Notes under the pieces: generated by a model
Seen by the model: the letters and a program-made list of their open reading frames with translations, nothing else
Databases searched by the model: none
Told to the model about the DNA's origin: nothing
Part shown: positions 33,750 to 47,800 of the stretch, piece by piece
How positions within the stretch are numbered: position 1 is the stretch's first letter
How the letters are laid out: each line of letters opens with the position of its first letter
Program-made: the position numbers and the translations under genes
Source: Aselliscus stoliczkanus
Lineage: Eukaryota; Chordata; Mammalia; Chiroptera; Hipposideridae
NCBI GenBank assembly: GCA_033961575.1
Contig: CM066734.1
Location: forward strand, 83,226,501 to 83,290,500
Length of the DNA: 64,000 nt
Direction: 5' to 3'

Positions 33750-36370
33750 TGTCACCATACACTTCAAACACTGACCAAACACCAAGGTGGCCAGGGAAAG
33801 AGGCTAAACATCACCCACATGGCGGGGTACGGTGGCATTTAATTATTGAGTGTTTCCTCCATCAGGGTTTCCTTCTACTGGGCATTTACATGAGAAATGA
33901 ATGTCTTTATACCACATCCCACTCTGAGAGATCTATGCAAATAGCCCACTTTTGGACCTCCTTATTACTAATCTTCAATTTTATCCTTTCAAAGTCCCTG
34001 ACCAGCTGACCAATCTGGGACTGACACTGAGTCAATATAAATCTATATCTCAGGCCATCTCTCCTTCCACATGAAATGGACAACCAAGCATGCCTTTTAA
34101 AATTCTGCCCAATGAGTGGGTTGTGGTGTATTGACTGTCTATTTCCGGCTGATGCCAGAATACCAAACAAAAATCCATGACCCAGACACACACCCTTTCC
34201 TCTCAATTAATTGATCGTAGGTAGAATGGCTATATAATTGATTCTCCAAACATTTTGGGGGGACATTTTTGCCAATGGAAAGTGGCATCGTGAATGATGC
34301 ATCATTGTTGGATAACATGCATAAACCAGTGCTACCTACAGCAAACCTGAACCTCTGGTTATTCTAGTCATATGTAGATTGAGAGAGGACATCAAAGTTA
34401 TAAAGAGGAAGTATATGAAAGTCTGCGCAACACTTGTTTGTGCAATTACTTCAGACCTGCTAAAACCTGGTGTCACGTATATAATTTTCATTTACCGTGG
34501 GAGGCTGCTGTTTATATTCAGCTTTATGATTCAGTGGATCATTTGTCACCTAGTTCCAGATGAGCAACTCAAATAGCATAGTCACTTGGCATCCCATAAT
34601 TGGGCATATTATCTCTATCAGGGTCCAGTAACAAAGCAAAAACTACTTTTTACAAAGAAAACCTAAGGTTCTGTACTATTATTCTCCTGTCATGGCTTGC
34701 CAGAGATCCCATACAGCCATAGATACTTCCAATATATTTGGGTCCCTGAGTCATAATCCCCAAGTGATAGGAAGATGTACACTACAGCACAAACCCCTTT
34801 CTTGCCCTAAGTCCTACTCAGAAATGGCAACCCTTCAAGTTATACAGTATGTAGTATATATTGCCTTCAAAACACAAAGAAGTCATAAAAGCACTGTGGT
34901 TCTCCTTTCTTGTAGGGTGGTACAAGCTGAAGCAACCTGCCTTTCCCTTTAACTATCCTGACACGCTCCGTACCTCTAGAAAAGTTAACAGCCCCACAAA
35001 TTTTGTACTATTTATCTTCCACCCTCTGGCTTGCTGTTTCAGGCTAATCAAAACCTTTTGCATTGTGTCTTCAGTGTAATGGAGTGACATGGTGTCTTGT
35101 GGGATATGAAGATGATCGAGGATCCTCAGGACGATATTATGACAGATTTCAGGAGAGGTGACACAGTCCTGGGGCAAGATAGTTAACATTTGTATTGGCC
35201 CTCCCTTTTAAAAACAACCTGCTTTTGTTTTTCAAACTGATTAGAATAGAAAAAAAGCATCTGCCAGGTCAATAACTTTATACTTGGTGCCATGCCCTAT
35301 GCTGATTTGCTCCAAAAATGTACCACATCTAGAACTACAGCTACAACTGGCATCAGCACCTTATTGAATTTACAGTAATGCACTGTGACCCCTCATGACC
35401 CAACTAGCTTTTGATTCAGCTGAGCAGGTGAGTTAAATGGAGATATGGTAGGACACCTTTCTTGTATCTCTCAAGTCTTCAAAGATGACACGATGCTCTG
35501 CATTTCTCCCTACAGGACTCATCATCTTGTTGGGAGGCAGAGAAAGGTACTGGAAGAAGGAGTACAGTTCCAGGGGCTTCCTTCCACTTGGCCCTTCCTA
35601 CTGTAATAGCTGTCATTCCACTAGCATAGGAATCAATGTGAGATTCTGCCAGTTATTAGGTATATTCAGTATCACTATACATTCTTGGACTGGGGAAATA
35701 ACCACAAGATAGATGCATTGCATCCACTGTTAGATGGATGTAGACCAAGATTTCATCTCTCACCTGACTTTTATAAACTTTAATTGGCAGATGATGAAGG
35801 GTTTTCAGGTTCAGAACCACTATCTCAGAATCTCCAGAAAGTCTGGGTATTTCCTTTCCCCTACCCCACCCTACACAGTCACTGCTCCAGGTCCCCCTGG
35901 AGATGCCTTAGGGATACTTCAACGGTCTATGCACGTGGCCAAATTCAATCTTTCCTCACAGGGGACTGGTCTCCCCTCAGCTGAAGGAGCTCTATGTCTG
36001 GAAATTTAGATTAAGAGACTGCAAATCCCACTTGAGTTAAGCTCAGTGAACCCAGAATTTTTGTTTTTGTCTTTTTATGTCAAGCAGTACCTTAATAGCA
36101 TGTCCAACTATTTTTTTCTAGAGACTCATCCTGATACTCATCAATAGATTTCTATTGGTCAAAGTACCCTGATTACCATCCTGTGGCTTATTGTGATAAT
36201 TGCATCCTCCTTGTCTCTGAGAGATAAGCACCACCACCTGGCCTTTACTATTTCAGAATCATATTTCTCCCATTAAGATTCCAGAACACCATCCCCCATC
36301 ATCATTATATCTGTCCTCCAGAGGATAAAATCACAGAGCTCTTCAAAGTGCCTTGATGAAGAAAGTGTTT
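33750..36370 (-). mobile_element. Decayed ERV-L-type endogenous retrovirus internal region, antisense
   Basis: The minus strand carries scattered short frames resembling the pol region of ERV-L elements. The clearest is the end of the frame at 33907-34206, which resembles the RNase H/integrase part. Similar-looking non-frame sequence extends to about 36370, consistent with a minus-strand orientation. The frames are broken by many stops and shifts, no gag-to-pol frame is intact, and no LTR was identified at either end. It is an old, non-coding copy. The boundaries are approximate and the family call rests on pattern recognition only. Confidence 0.5.
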
Positions 36371-38049
36371 TCTGGGCCCTTGGATGGAGCAGCATGGAAA
36401 GTGAATCTGGAGCAGTAAACATAATATATCCATTATACCAGTGTGTCTCAGGTGTGGCACACCCATCATCAGTGTAAGGACAATTATTTTTATGTAGAAC
36501 CTGAATAATCTTACTTTTACTTACATCAAGTAACGATGGTTTTCCATTTAGAGATGCAAAAATCAGGTTGCTTTTAAAATAGATTTTATTTATTAAGTGT
36601 TTAAAAACATATTAAGTAAACAGTACAGGAAATGGCAATGATCACAAAGGCAATACATAAATGATTATGTACATGAGCAAAGTTTGGGAAAACTGATTTA
36701 ATTCAGTCTTCTCATTTATGGATGAGGAGACTAATTACAGAAAAGTACTGTCTTTTTTCAGGTTCTGGTTGGTATTAGGGGGTGAAAAACCCAAGCTTTC
36801 AGGTTTCCTGTTGAGCACTCTTCCACACAAATTCTCCACAGCAGTCAAGCATTCATTTGAGAATTTTATGAAAGCTATGAATCACTTTTCCTTAAAAAAT
36901 AAATGGAGAAAATGCATAAATTTCTACCTACAGTTTTAGTGATTACTCAGTCTAAAATCTGATCATTCAAATACCTACCAGTAATGGTATGGTACAAGTT
37001 GAAGCAAATATTCAAACTGACCGAGACTCACAGTCAGAATTTTTTAGAACTTGAAAATACTCTTTGGGGAAATACGTCCCAAACACATAAAAGCTTTGAG
37101 TGTCTAAGTGTGTTCCTCTTCCATCCAAAATTGCTCAGCTCTAAACACAGTTGACTCGTGCAGACAACATGTGGCTACCAGCCAAATGACATCCACAGAC
37201 AGACTGTGCTCCATTTTCCAAAGAGAGAGAGCAAACCAGATGTTTAGACTATTCCTTTCTTCCATAAACATTAGAGACTAGGGGAAAAGTAGAAGCACCA
37301 ACAACCACACTCCACAGAAGCCAGACATAAGAAACAAAATTCCTGGCTTTGAGAAATTATCATTATGAAGTTGTTTGTCATAATACCTTTTGCTGATGCC
37401 TTCAGCTCTCTCCCCGTGCTTTTATCTTTCCCCAGGGTTCAGCAGGTTTCTACCAAGAGACCCACCTAACAACCACTTTGGTAATGACTTTAAAATGAGC
37501 TGTAGTGAGCACAGTAAAGGAAATGACTGTGGGTTTTCCAGAGTGGATGGGGATTTACATTCTAATTTATTCACAAAGTAGAAATGTCTGGGTGTTATTT
37601 AAAGATATGTTTGGGGAAAACTGACATAAAAAAGGGCAACCTTGGAGTTATGTGTCTAGCACATCTTGGACTCTATTTAATATGTCTGTCTAGAGCTATG
37701 CTGCCTCCATGAAGCAAGGAGGACGAGTCCCCGATGACAGAAACCATAGCATTTCTGTAGGGCGCAACCTTGAAACAAATGGAAGAAAGAAAGACAGAAA
37801 CCTTGATAGAGACTCACTCTCTGTCTTTGTTCTCTAAGCTGTCTTTAATATCCACCCAAAGCCCAAATATGCCAAGTCAGCCTTTGAAGCCAAGCTTATG
37901 AAATGTATAGTTTTCACTTTAACAGCAGATGCTTAAAAACATATTCTTTTTCTTTTTTTGCAGTTTCAGAAAGGTTAGCACAAAACACACATTTTTGTGA
38001 AAGATTCCATGCTGTTTCTGAACATTCTTATCTATCCCAATCTCCTAGA

Positions 38050-39260
38050 AAATTCATTTGTTCAACAATGATTCACGTGAACACCATGTACTACGCACCG
38101 TTCTAGGTGTTAGGAAAACAGTAGTAACAGAACATGAAATCTCCCATACAATGGCAGGTAATGATAAACCCTGTGAAGAAAACTAAAGCAGAGTGAAGGA
38201 AAAAAGAGGAAGAAGGGATTATGGGTGGTCAAGGAAAGCTCCCTGAGGAGGTGAACATTTGAATGCAACAATTTCACAATTGAAAAGTCCTTAGGGAGCA
38301 ACAAGTCAAACACACAGATAAAAAATTAAAATGTGGTATCAGTTGCTAGGAATTGATCAAAATAAAATACCACGTAGTGAAATTGACACTAACTTGAAAG
38401 TCAAAGCCCCCAACGCTGACCCTAACCACCAGTGGAACCCTGGAAAAATCAATTAATTTCTCTAGACCTCAGTTCCTTTTTCTGTATGATAAAGGGGTTA
38501 AATTACCAGATTTTATTTAGTTCTATTAATTCCATTAGTATTTACTGAGTGCCTACTAACTTTCTAGGTACTATGGATTCAATAATGGACAAAACAGACA
38601 AAATTTCCTGTCTTTACTGTAAAAGAAGACAGAAAAAAAATTTAATTTAGGAAGATATGTGTTAATTGATGATGAGTGCAAGACAGAAAAATAAAGCAGG
38701 AAAGGGGGTTGGGGAGGGATGATGAGGTTACAATTTTGATTAGGTAAAAGCCTCACTGAGAAGGTAGCATCTGAATGAAAACCTAATAGGGAGTAAATCA
38801 TGTAGACTCTAGGAAAAAGTATTCCAAGCAAGGGGCACAGCCAGTGTGAAGGTCCTGAGGCAGAAGCATACCTGGTAAGACCAAGATAAAGTAACAGGGC
38901 CAGTGTGAATGGAGAAGAGGAAGGATAAAAAGTATGAGATGGACATCAGAGGAGTGGGATTAGGTCCTTGAGGCCAGATAAGGACCATCTTTAGTGCAGG
39001 CTGAGATGAGGAGCCACTGGAAAAGGGTCATGATCTGACCTATATATTTAATATATTGTTCTGGCTCCTGATTTGAGAATAAACTGAAGAGGAACAAGAA
39101 GCAGAGAAACCACTAAAGTGGTAAGATTGGACCACAACGGATAGAGGTGGTGCAAAATTGGCCAATTCAGGATCTATTTCAAAGGTAGAACAGACAGGAT
39201 TTACTAAGGAATGAGAAAAGGGAAGAGTCAAAGATACACTCAAGGTTTCGGGTTTGTAAA
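38050..39260. repeat. Old interspersed repeats, unclassified
   Basis: Motifs such as TGAGTGCCTACTAACTTTCT and GTGTGAAGGTCCTGAGGCAG are familiar from ancient mammalian repeats. Similar words recur at 57780-58150 and 59100-59560. Family not assigned. A diverged MIR piece lies at about 38400-38520. Confidence 0.35.
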
Positions 39261-39427
39261 ACTAGAGAAACAGAGATACATCCCTTTATCTAAAACTTAT
39301 GACTCTTAGAACTTATGACTCTAAGTTCTCTTCTGACTCAGGTTGTATGATTTGGAGAAGCTTTTTCTGTCTTCACCGTAGACTCCTCCACTCATTTAGA
39401 AACTGGTTCTTAAAAATCTGAAAAAAA

Positions 39428-39574
39428 GGCCAGCTGAGTGGCTCAGTTGGTTAAGAGCTCGCTCAAGAGTGTGAGCTGAGCTCTGAGCAACGGTGGTTCG
39501 ATGCCAGCCTGAGGTGAGTTGCCATTGAGCTGCCAACAGGTGGCAGGATGGCTCAGCTAAAAAAAAAAAAAAAA
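39428..39574 (+). mobile_element. SINE variant with a GCTCAGTTGGTTAAGAG head
   Basis: GGCCAGCTGAGTGGCTCAGT opens a tRNA-like head with GGTTCGATGCC as B box, followed by a short body and about 16 A. The head is closer to the composite SINE copy at 14913 than to the 110-bp SINEs. CTGAAAAAA on both sides is the likely target duplication. Confidence 0.75.
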
Positions 39575-40754
39575 CTGAAAAAATATGACATCTCTTCAAA
39601 ATGTTTTTCTCTCTTCAGGAAGCTAAAGGAAAATCTATGACAAAAACCTTTCAAAAAATGAAAGAAATTTGTCCATTTGTTTCAAAATCCAATCTTTTCC
39701 AGTTACTTATCTTTTGAACACTAAATTGTGCCCGATTAGGAATCTAACCACATTCCTAGTACACAAGGCAAGTACAGAGTTGCTGGCATGCCCAGAATGG
39801 TCTTGTTTTCAGAGGAAAGCAGAACAACAATGGGCCAAGCCCAGAAACAGAGGGAAACTGCCCACAGGCGACACTCTGACTTACTAACCCTGGTGGCTCT
39901 GGTCAAGTGGTGCCCCTTGTGTGGGTTTGCCCAGCCTCGTGAGGAAGGTATTGTGCAAGTTGAAAGTGGAGGCAGATAGCCTGGGTGCAAACCCACAGTC
40001 CATCTGTGGAGCCTCTGCCCATATTTGGACCTTAGTCACCCTGAGCCTACATTACCACCAGTATTAAATATCTACCATTCAGCGTAGTAAAGAAAAGACA
40101 ACATATCTGAAGTACACAACTCTATCCCTAGGTCACATGCTGAACGAATGGGTGGCAGCACCTTGGAATCCAAGGACTTGTTAGTCTAACATTCCAAGGG
40201 TGGACTCATGAAATCTGTTCCCTGTGAATGGATGGGTGAATGTGGGTGGTGGCGGGTGGGAAAGGGAACCCACATAATACAAAAGCCATAAACACAGAGC
40301 TGCAATCCACGTATATGGCCTGTTTAGGAAGAATTGCTTGAAATATTTGCATCGTTTCAATGTAGATGTGTCAGTGTAGATGCTAGCATTTCTGAGAAAA
40401 GTGATTAGATGATGTCTGGTAAGAAATGATGTGATAGACTCAACATGCTTCAACTTACACAATTATCTAGTCTGCTCTAACTGTTTATTTAAACTTGATT
40501 CATCTTGCCCAAAGTGCACTATACTCCCAATGCCAAGAAAGAGCCTCTTGTTTTCAAGAGAAGCAAGACTTTTTTTAACTTTCATGCAACTGAATTTTTA
40601 AAAAATCATAATTCATGCTAGTATTTGGAATTCAAATTTCACAAACCCACTTCATTTTTTGCAGTTAAGTCCTTTATAAAATCTTGGTCCTGGTGTTCTG
40701 ACAATATTAGTAAAAATATGTATAGTGTATATGCCTCCACTATGTAGAGAGAGA

Positions 40755-40965
40755 TGGTTAACAGTAAGCAGACCTGATTTCAAATCCCCATTCTACCACT
40801 TAGCCTTGATCAAGTTATTTAACTTCATTAAGATCCCATTTTTTTCAACAGTAAAATGTTTGTGGAGGGAATCATAGTACCTACCCCATAGGATTTTTGT
40901 GAATATAGAATAAATCATCTAAAGCAGTTAGCACAGTGTCTAGCATATAGTAAATAAAGTTACTA
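40755..40965 (+). repeat. MIR SINE
   Basis: GATTTCAAATCCCCATTCTA, CCTACCCCATAGGATTTTTG and GCACAGTGTCTAGCATATAG occur in MIR order. This is one of the more complete MIRs in the window. Confidence 0.65.
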
Positions 40966-42100
40966 CTGTTCTACATTTCAAGGTGCTATTACGATAAGAG
41001 AATGATAATTGGCAAGGTTTATTGTCACAATTTTATTTTATTGATTAATTTTTTATATCTATCTCTTTTCAGAAACTATTTTTAGACAGTTGATAGCAAG
41101 AAATAGTAACAATGTTAATAAAATTAGAAGGTAAGCACAGCAGAAAGGAAGTTCACAATACAAACTCAATACAGAGTCAGAGGTAGAGTCCCGGCGAAAC
41201 TAACGCAGCACAGGCCCCTTCCACACCCTTAGAAGGGCCCAGGCAATGTATCCACATGGCCATGAATTTTTGTAAACTTTGCCCACTCCTCCATCCTGCT
41301 TCTCCTAAATTCTAATAGCCATGAGTATTTTAGAGAAGTTGAAATGGAGAGACATTTAGTTTGAATCTAGTGCAATATATTTATGTGACCCACAGTCAAC
41401 TTCTGTATATAGCTAAAATATTGCTAGCCGTCCTCATATAGGAATGGCTTCCAGGAATATTCCTACTGCCCACGTCTAACTCTCAAACTCTACGCATTCT
41501 ACAGGTAACCCAAAGATGGAGGACCAGAGATGATGTTGTGATATGAGTATGTCCTTGGCAGCCAGCACTAGAAACATGTGGGCAGTAGAGGAGAAACAGG
41601 CCTGAAGTGCACAGATGCTATGACAGGGAAGTTAGTAAAAATATTGTTTTTCTATATTTTGTGATGTATGTACTATGTGTCACCTTTTTAAAATCTGAAA
41701 TTCGTTGTGATATCTTTTCTTATCAAGCAAATATTTACTTCCTTGCCTAAATTGTGTGTTCTTTTTCTTAAAGAAAATCCCTCAATTTGTACTAATTTAG
41801 GCCTCATATAACCAGAATCCACTGTCAAGCATCAAATTTATCTTTGAGTTTCCTCGTAACCAGAGCAATAGGAAAACACAGAATTTTACATGCTCTTATT
41901 ATGGCAAAGGAGGAAATAAATCATAACAATAGTTGTAAGAAAAATGATCAATATTCCTTAAACAAGATGTAAAATGGAAAGACACTGGCCTGGATTCACC
42001 TCCTAGCAACATGACTCCAGAAAAACTAATACATGTCAAGGGCAGCAAGGTTTTTTCTGAAATAAAATTCTAGAAAAAATTTCCTCTGTAGTGTTTTATA

Positions 42101-42657
42101 CGATGTCTGACAAGTTTGTGAACTAGTTGCAATGATATTACTAACCTTTTTTGATATCAGAGGGATTATTCATTAAGAATTTGTATCAACTGGACAAACA
42201 GTTAACCAAGTTTACTATTTGGAAGTGCTGAAAAATCTGCGTGAAAAAGTTACACGACCTGAACTTTTCACCAACAATTCGTGGCTCTTGCATCACAACA
42301 ATGCACCAGCTCACACAGCACTATCTGTGAGGGAGTTTTTAGCCAAAAAACAAATAACTGTATTGGAATACCCTCCCTACTCACTTGATCTGGTTCCAAT
42401 GACTTCTTTCTTTACCTGAAGATAAAGGAAATATTGACAGGAAGGCATTTTGATGCCATTCAGGACATCAAGGGTAATATGATGACAGCTCTGATGGCCA
42501 TTCCAGAAAAAGAATTCCAAAATTGCTTTCAAGAGTGAACTAGGTGCTCACATCAGTGGAGTACTTCCCAAGGGAAGAACTTTGAAGGTGACCATAGTGA
42601 TATTCAGCAATGAGGTATGTAGCACTTTTTCTAGGATGAGTTAATTATTTGACCTTG
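42101..42657 (+). mobile_element. Deleted mariner-family transposon with transposase remnant
   Basis: The frame at 42219-42419 encodes a mariner transposase segment with NNSWLLHHNNAPAHTALSVR followed by a PPYSLDL motif, the region holding a catalytic aspartate of the D,D34D triad. Frame breaks follow. The ends are inverted-repeat-like (CGATGTCTGACAAGTTTGTG versus CAAGGTCAAATAATTAACTC), and TA occurs at 42099-42100 and 42658-42659. The first half of the transposase is deleted, so the element is inactive. Confidence 0.75.
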
Positions 42658-42720
42658 TATAACGCAGAGCAGTTTTTTACTTTATTGTATGGAAAAGTCC
42701 TTCACTAGGCTTACAATTCT

Positions 42721-43145
42721 ATTTGACTATCCATGCTCATCTCTTCTAGCCTCATCTCTCACCACTCTGTCAGCCCTGGAGTTCTTTTCCAGCCATGCCA
42801 GACTTCTCTGAGTTGTTCAGATTCATCTTGTTCATGTATCCTCCAGACTTCACCAATACTGTGCTCTGCCTTGAATACTTTTCTATGCTGTTCTGATTAC
42901 CTTCAACTCAGGCATCAAGTTACAGCTTATATTTCACTTCCTCTGAGATGCCTCCAATAAAATTCCTCCTACATGCTCTGAACTTCTCCAGTCTTATTCC
43001 TTATTACACAATGTTATACCTGACATTGCAATATCTAGACCCACTACTGGATAAAGGTCTTCATGAAGGGATGGGCTCTGTCTATGGTGTTCACTATAAC
43101 ACCACTCACTTTCACTGTGCCTGGCACATACTGGACACTCAGTGA
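42721..43145 (+). mobile_element. L2 LINE 3' end
   Basis: CAGCCCTGGAGTTCTTTTCC, CCTCTGAGATGCCTCCAATA, CTACTGGATAAAGGTCTTCA and CTGTGCCTGGCACATACTGG follow the L2 3' order closely. The small open frames here are by-products. Confidence 0.7.
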
Positions 43146-43359
43146 GAACAGATTTCCTATATCATTTGGGGGCTTTAGTAAATGTAACTTAGAGAAGGTG
43201 ATTCTTTAAAGATGTTAAGCTAATCTAAACGTATGGGCTACCGATGGTATGACTTGATCCAAAAACAGATCTTGGAGTTCTCAGGACCGTGGCTGAATGG
43301 CTTGTTTCCCAAAACCACTTCTCTCAACCAGGCATTTCATCAGAATTGAAATGCACACT

Positions 43360-43466
43360 TTTTTTTTTTAAGAGGGCAGTGTCACTGTCCCTCACATGTG
43401 GGATCCAAACCGGGGCCGTTGGCATCCCAAGCCAGCTCTTAACCACCGCGTCACTCGGCCAGCCCT
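43360..43466 (-). mobile_element. Short tRNA-derived SINE
   Basis: T-rich start, GAGGGCAGTGTCACTGTCCC, then the reversed head ending GGCCAGCCC. The flanks TTGAAATGCACACTT and TGAAATGTACATATT are the aged target duplication. Confidence 0.8.
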
Positions 43467-43779
43467 GAAATGTACATATTTTAAAGTTATCTTAGACTGA
43501 AAGTCCAGACTACTCTACTGATGAGGGCCAATATCACATGCTTTGGAAAACAAATAGACAGGCTCTTGTTAAGAAAATGGACACACAGTGAAGTATAATG
43601 GCATTTCCAAAATCCCAGGGTTGGTGAGTAACTGATCAAGAACTAGACGCTAGATATTCTGACTTTCTGTGATGTTTCTCCAGTTAAATCAAGATAGTCA
43701 AATAGGGACAACGGCAACCATTGTTGTGAAAGAAAAAGCTAAGGAAGCGGTATGTTGCCCTCATTGCTTCTATTAAAGG

Positions 43780-44040
43780 CCAAGGCAGTGCAGAGTAGAG
43801 GACAGAGGTGCTCTAGAGCCAGAAAACCTGGCTTTCACCACTTATGGTGGTGTAACCCTGAAAAAGCTACGTAATCTTTCTGTGTCTTCAATTTCTTATA
43901 CTAAAATGTGGACAATAACAGAACCTATCTCCTAGGGTAGTTGTGAGAAGTACTGAGCGTTAATGCATTAAAAGTGCTTAGAACAGCACTCAGTACAATC
44001 AGTACATGATCAGTAAATATTACTGATCAATAAATATTAT
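43780..44040 (+). repeat. MIR SINE
   Basis: GCTCTAGAGCCAGAAAACCT, CCTAGGGTAGTTGTGAGAAG and AGAACAGCACTCAGTACAAT match the full MIR layout. Confidence 0.65.
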
Positions 44041-44689
44041 TTCCATGATAAGATGATATCACAACCAAGTTATATGAAGTATGAGAAGTAGAAAAACACC
44101 TGACTCCTATGAAACACTTACTGTGAGTCAGGTACTGTTCTAAGCACAGTCTATACCTATTTCTCAGTATTTCGAACCCCAGGGTCTATGTTCTTAACCA
44201 TCGGGTTACATTTCCCTCTCAGGATGAAGAGAGAAGATGGAGAACAAGAGAGGCTTCTTAGGTTCTGAATCATTTTTAAGATGATCTTCAGTATGTGTAT
44301 TAGAGTAATTACTCAGAGCTCCGAGACATAAACACCACCTCTGAGGGGGGTCCAAAAAAGTAACCACCCACCAGCCATCACAGGGTAACTTTTATATTTG
44401 CAGATCAAAAGTTGGACTTAAACTGGATAAATCTGATAAACTTTATGATTCAGTTTCCTTTTTCTATGTTCCAATTATGTACATGTTTTTTGCTCCTTGA
44501 GAGGTTTTTTGGTTTGTTTTCTGTTTTACTATTTTGTTTTGCTTTGTTTTTTAATGAGTAATCACAGTGATGTGAAACATTCCTCAATAACTTTAGAAAA
44601 TACATCACTGGTCAGTATTAAAGCAGCCATTTAGCAAATGATAATCATAATTATAGTTAATAGTTACATATCTATTTATTTATAACATT

Positions 44690-44870
44690 TATTTGTACTC
44701 TGTGCTAAATTATCTCATTAAGTTCTTATACCAGTAAAGGAAATACTACTATTATCCTTCAGTTTATAAGTGAAGAAACTGAGGCTTAACAAGATTAATT
44801 CACTTGACCAAGATTTTAAAATAAGCAAGTCATAGAAGCCAGGTTTAGAACCCAATTCTAAGTTTTGACA
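44690..44870 (-). repeat. MIR SINE, antisense
   Basis: GAAGAAACTGAGGCTTAACA and AGGTTTAGAACCCAATTCTA are reverse-complement MIR words. Confidence 0.55.
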
Positions 44871-47800
44871 GGAAATTTCTTATCCTAATATCTTATGCAA
44901 TTGAGTGGACATCTAACCTGGGGTTTTGAATGAAGAGGTCATTCAGGATATATTTGTGGAATAAACATTATTAACCATTTAATCTGCGGGAGGTTAAAGT
45001 ACACCTCTTCTCCTTTGGTAGAAGAGTTTCTCAGATTTAGAGCCTGAAGATATGCTACATGAACGGTTCCAGAGAGAAGTCAAGATTGTGGATTCTTAGA
45101 CAATATTGGGTCACCAATAATGGGTTCCTAAGACACTGCTTTATCTCGAGTGTCTGAAATTCAGTAAATCTGCCGTGTTGGAGTGTTCTACAAATAATAA
45201 TCCACGGAACTTCAGCTTGACAATTGTACTTAGAAGAGAATCTATTTGTTCACAGAACTATGATTGCTTTTATTACTTTTGAGTCCTTAGTATATCATTA
45301 TAGGTGTAATGTGGAACTACACAATTACCTCATGTATTGGTCAATTAGTTACTGATCGTCACTCAGTTTCTTCTAAGTACCACGCACTTTACATATATTA
45401 TTTCATTTACTTCTTAAAAGAAACTTACTAAAGAGGAAATTGAAAAGTAGGATAATTCATAGAAGGTTTAAACTCAGGTCTGGCAATGCCAAACCTGGTT
45501 CTTTCCACCATGTCTAGAATAAATAATCAGAACACTTTTCTGCTCCCAGCAGCTTAAAATCTAGGGCAATGAAAGGATCTTGATAACTGGAGGAAAAGAA
45601 AAGTGAGGAGGTCACAGACCCTGGGAAGATATGGATTCTTTACAGGGTGAGGAAAAGTACATTTACACATGCATACACAAATTTTTATATATACAATGTT
45701 ATGGGTTTATAGATCCTGGTTAAGATGCCTTGTTTTATGGACAAGAAGGGGGAATATATATATTTTTTAAAAAGGTAAAAAGAAAGAGACACACAAAATT
45801 TTTAAAAAGCCAAATCATAAAAATGTTCACAAAACAATTATAATTGTTTGGAGGGAAAAAGAATTTATAAAATAAATAGGTATGATTGGAGTAAGGGTGG
45901 GGAGAATCACAAAGAACTTGTTACAAATATTATATCGAGTTAAGTGCCTCTTTAGAGTATTTAAAGAAAAAGAAGAGATTTGGTTGTTTTCTCAATCTGA
46001 GCCACACTACTAAGAGTTCACCCATTCAATAGCTTAGCTGGATTTTTGAAACATGGATTATTTCATGACCACTAACCACCCTTGTGGCAAAGGGGACAAG
46101 GGTAAATAGAAAAGGTGATCAAAAGTGAGGTTTAATGGCAATGCCCAATAACCTACATGGCTACGTCCAAAATCAAAACTCCAGCCTCAATGTGAAGGGC
46201 ACAGACAGAGGCCAGGGTCATCCAGCATCACAATTCTCATTTCACTTCCATGAATACACTGTCCCCAAGGTGTCCTACCCCTTGCAAATTCACCTCGATG
46301 TATACACAGTACATGCAGCATTATAATTACTACTCAGTTTCTACAAAATCAGAAAAAGACAGCCAGGCACTAGCAGCAGACATACCTTTGTACATCTTGG
46401 ATACATGACTTAAAAGCCAGAGTTTAAAGTCAAATATTCTGGAGCAATTTTACTTTTTGTGGTACTAAATTCAGGGTGGGAGAGAGGCTAAGAAATATAG
46501 TGTTATTTGGCCCAAGAGGAAGGACATGGCACTTTTCATGCCTTGGAAGAACAGCAGCCTGTGAAACCACTGGATGCACTGATATGCACAATTGTACCAA
46601 GTAGGAACCAGCTTTAGTTGTCAAATTAAAACATTTTTAATTTTTAAATGCCAAATTAAAATAAGCAAACATCACCACTATAAATGTTTTCTCTCATGGA
46701 GCTATAAGAGACTGGAGAATCCAAGTTCAGCAAAAAAAAATAGCAAAGCTTATTCTTGTCAATGAAAAGTATAATTTCCTATTTATTTAGAAGTCTTTAT
46801 TATGGAAAGTCAGATTTTAAAAAAAAGAATCATAACATAAGCTATTCATTGAATTTCTCAACTCATATTTTCATGAAGCTGGATTGTCTATAATAGCTGA
46901 GTGTTCATTTGTCATTTTGCCCAGTTCTTTTAAAGCTCTGAATCCCCAGTAAATGAACTATATTTGACTTCAGAAAGAATACTGTGTCCTGATAGGCTTA
47001 TGTAATTTGAATCAAATCAAGCCATGAGTTGTCCATGGACATAACATTCTATGTTAAATATATATTAACTAAATGTATTAAGTTAAATACATATATTGGC
47101 CTGCCTTTTGATGATCAATATTTTATTGCAGTACCATATAGTTAGCATTCACCTTTGTTCCCTAAATATCTTTGTACATTTGAAAAGCCCAAAATCCATC
47201 AAGGAAAGCATATTCTAAATCTTACTGCTGAAAGCTCATTTTCCTGGACTGTTATTACACATAATAAGAGACTTGATTTGACAGCTCCTATAATAACACA
47301 TTATAAATTTTACATTGGGTGTTTTTTTTTTACCATACGTTCTTGTGATGGCAAAGCCATTTTTCTTAAAGCTGATTGGTTACACAGGTCTGCAACAGTG
47401 CTTAAATGTGACCTTGCTATCCCAGCTCTTCTGACAAGAAGGAGCCTTTTTATTTTAGCCTTTTTGTTACAGAACATCTTCATGAAGAATTTTTGTTTTA
47501 TTATTAAGAAATAAATGTGTCTTGCTCCTCGAGAGCTCCCTGGCTTCAGCAATTTGTAGTCATTTCCACTATAGATCATTAAGAATATATTTCAAGGACA
47601 GGTTAACCAAGTTCAAGTAAAAGTTAATTTTTTATGTATCGGAGCTTCTAACTGGCATTGGGTGAGTATTAGAGATTATCAACATAAATAATATAGTGTC
47701 AAAATATGAACTTAATTCATAAAAGTTGGTTGACTTCCTTATTGCATTACTTGATGTTGGTTATATAATCATTGTTTGCAGACTGATCTTATAAAACTTT

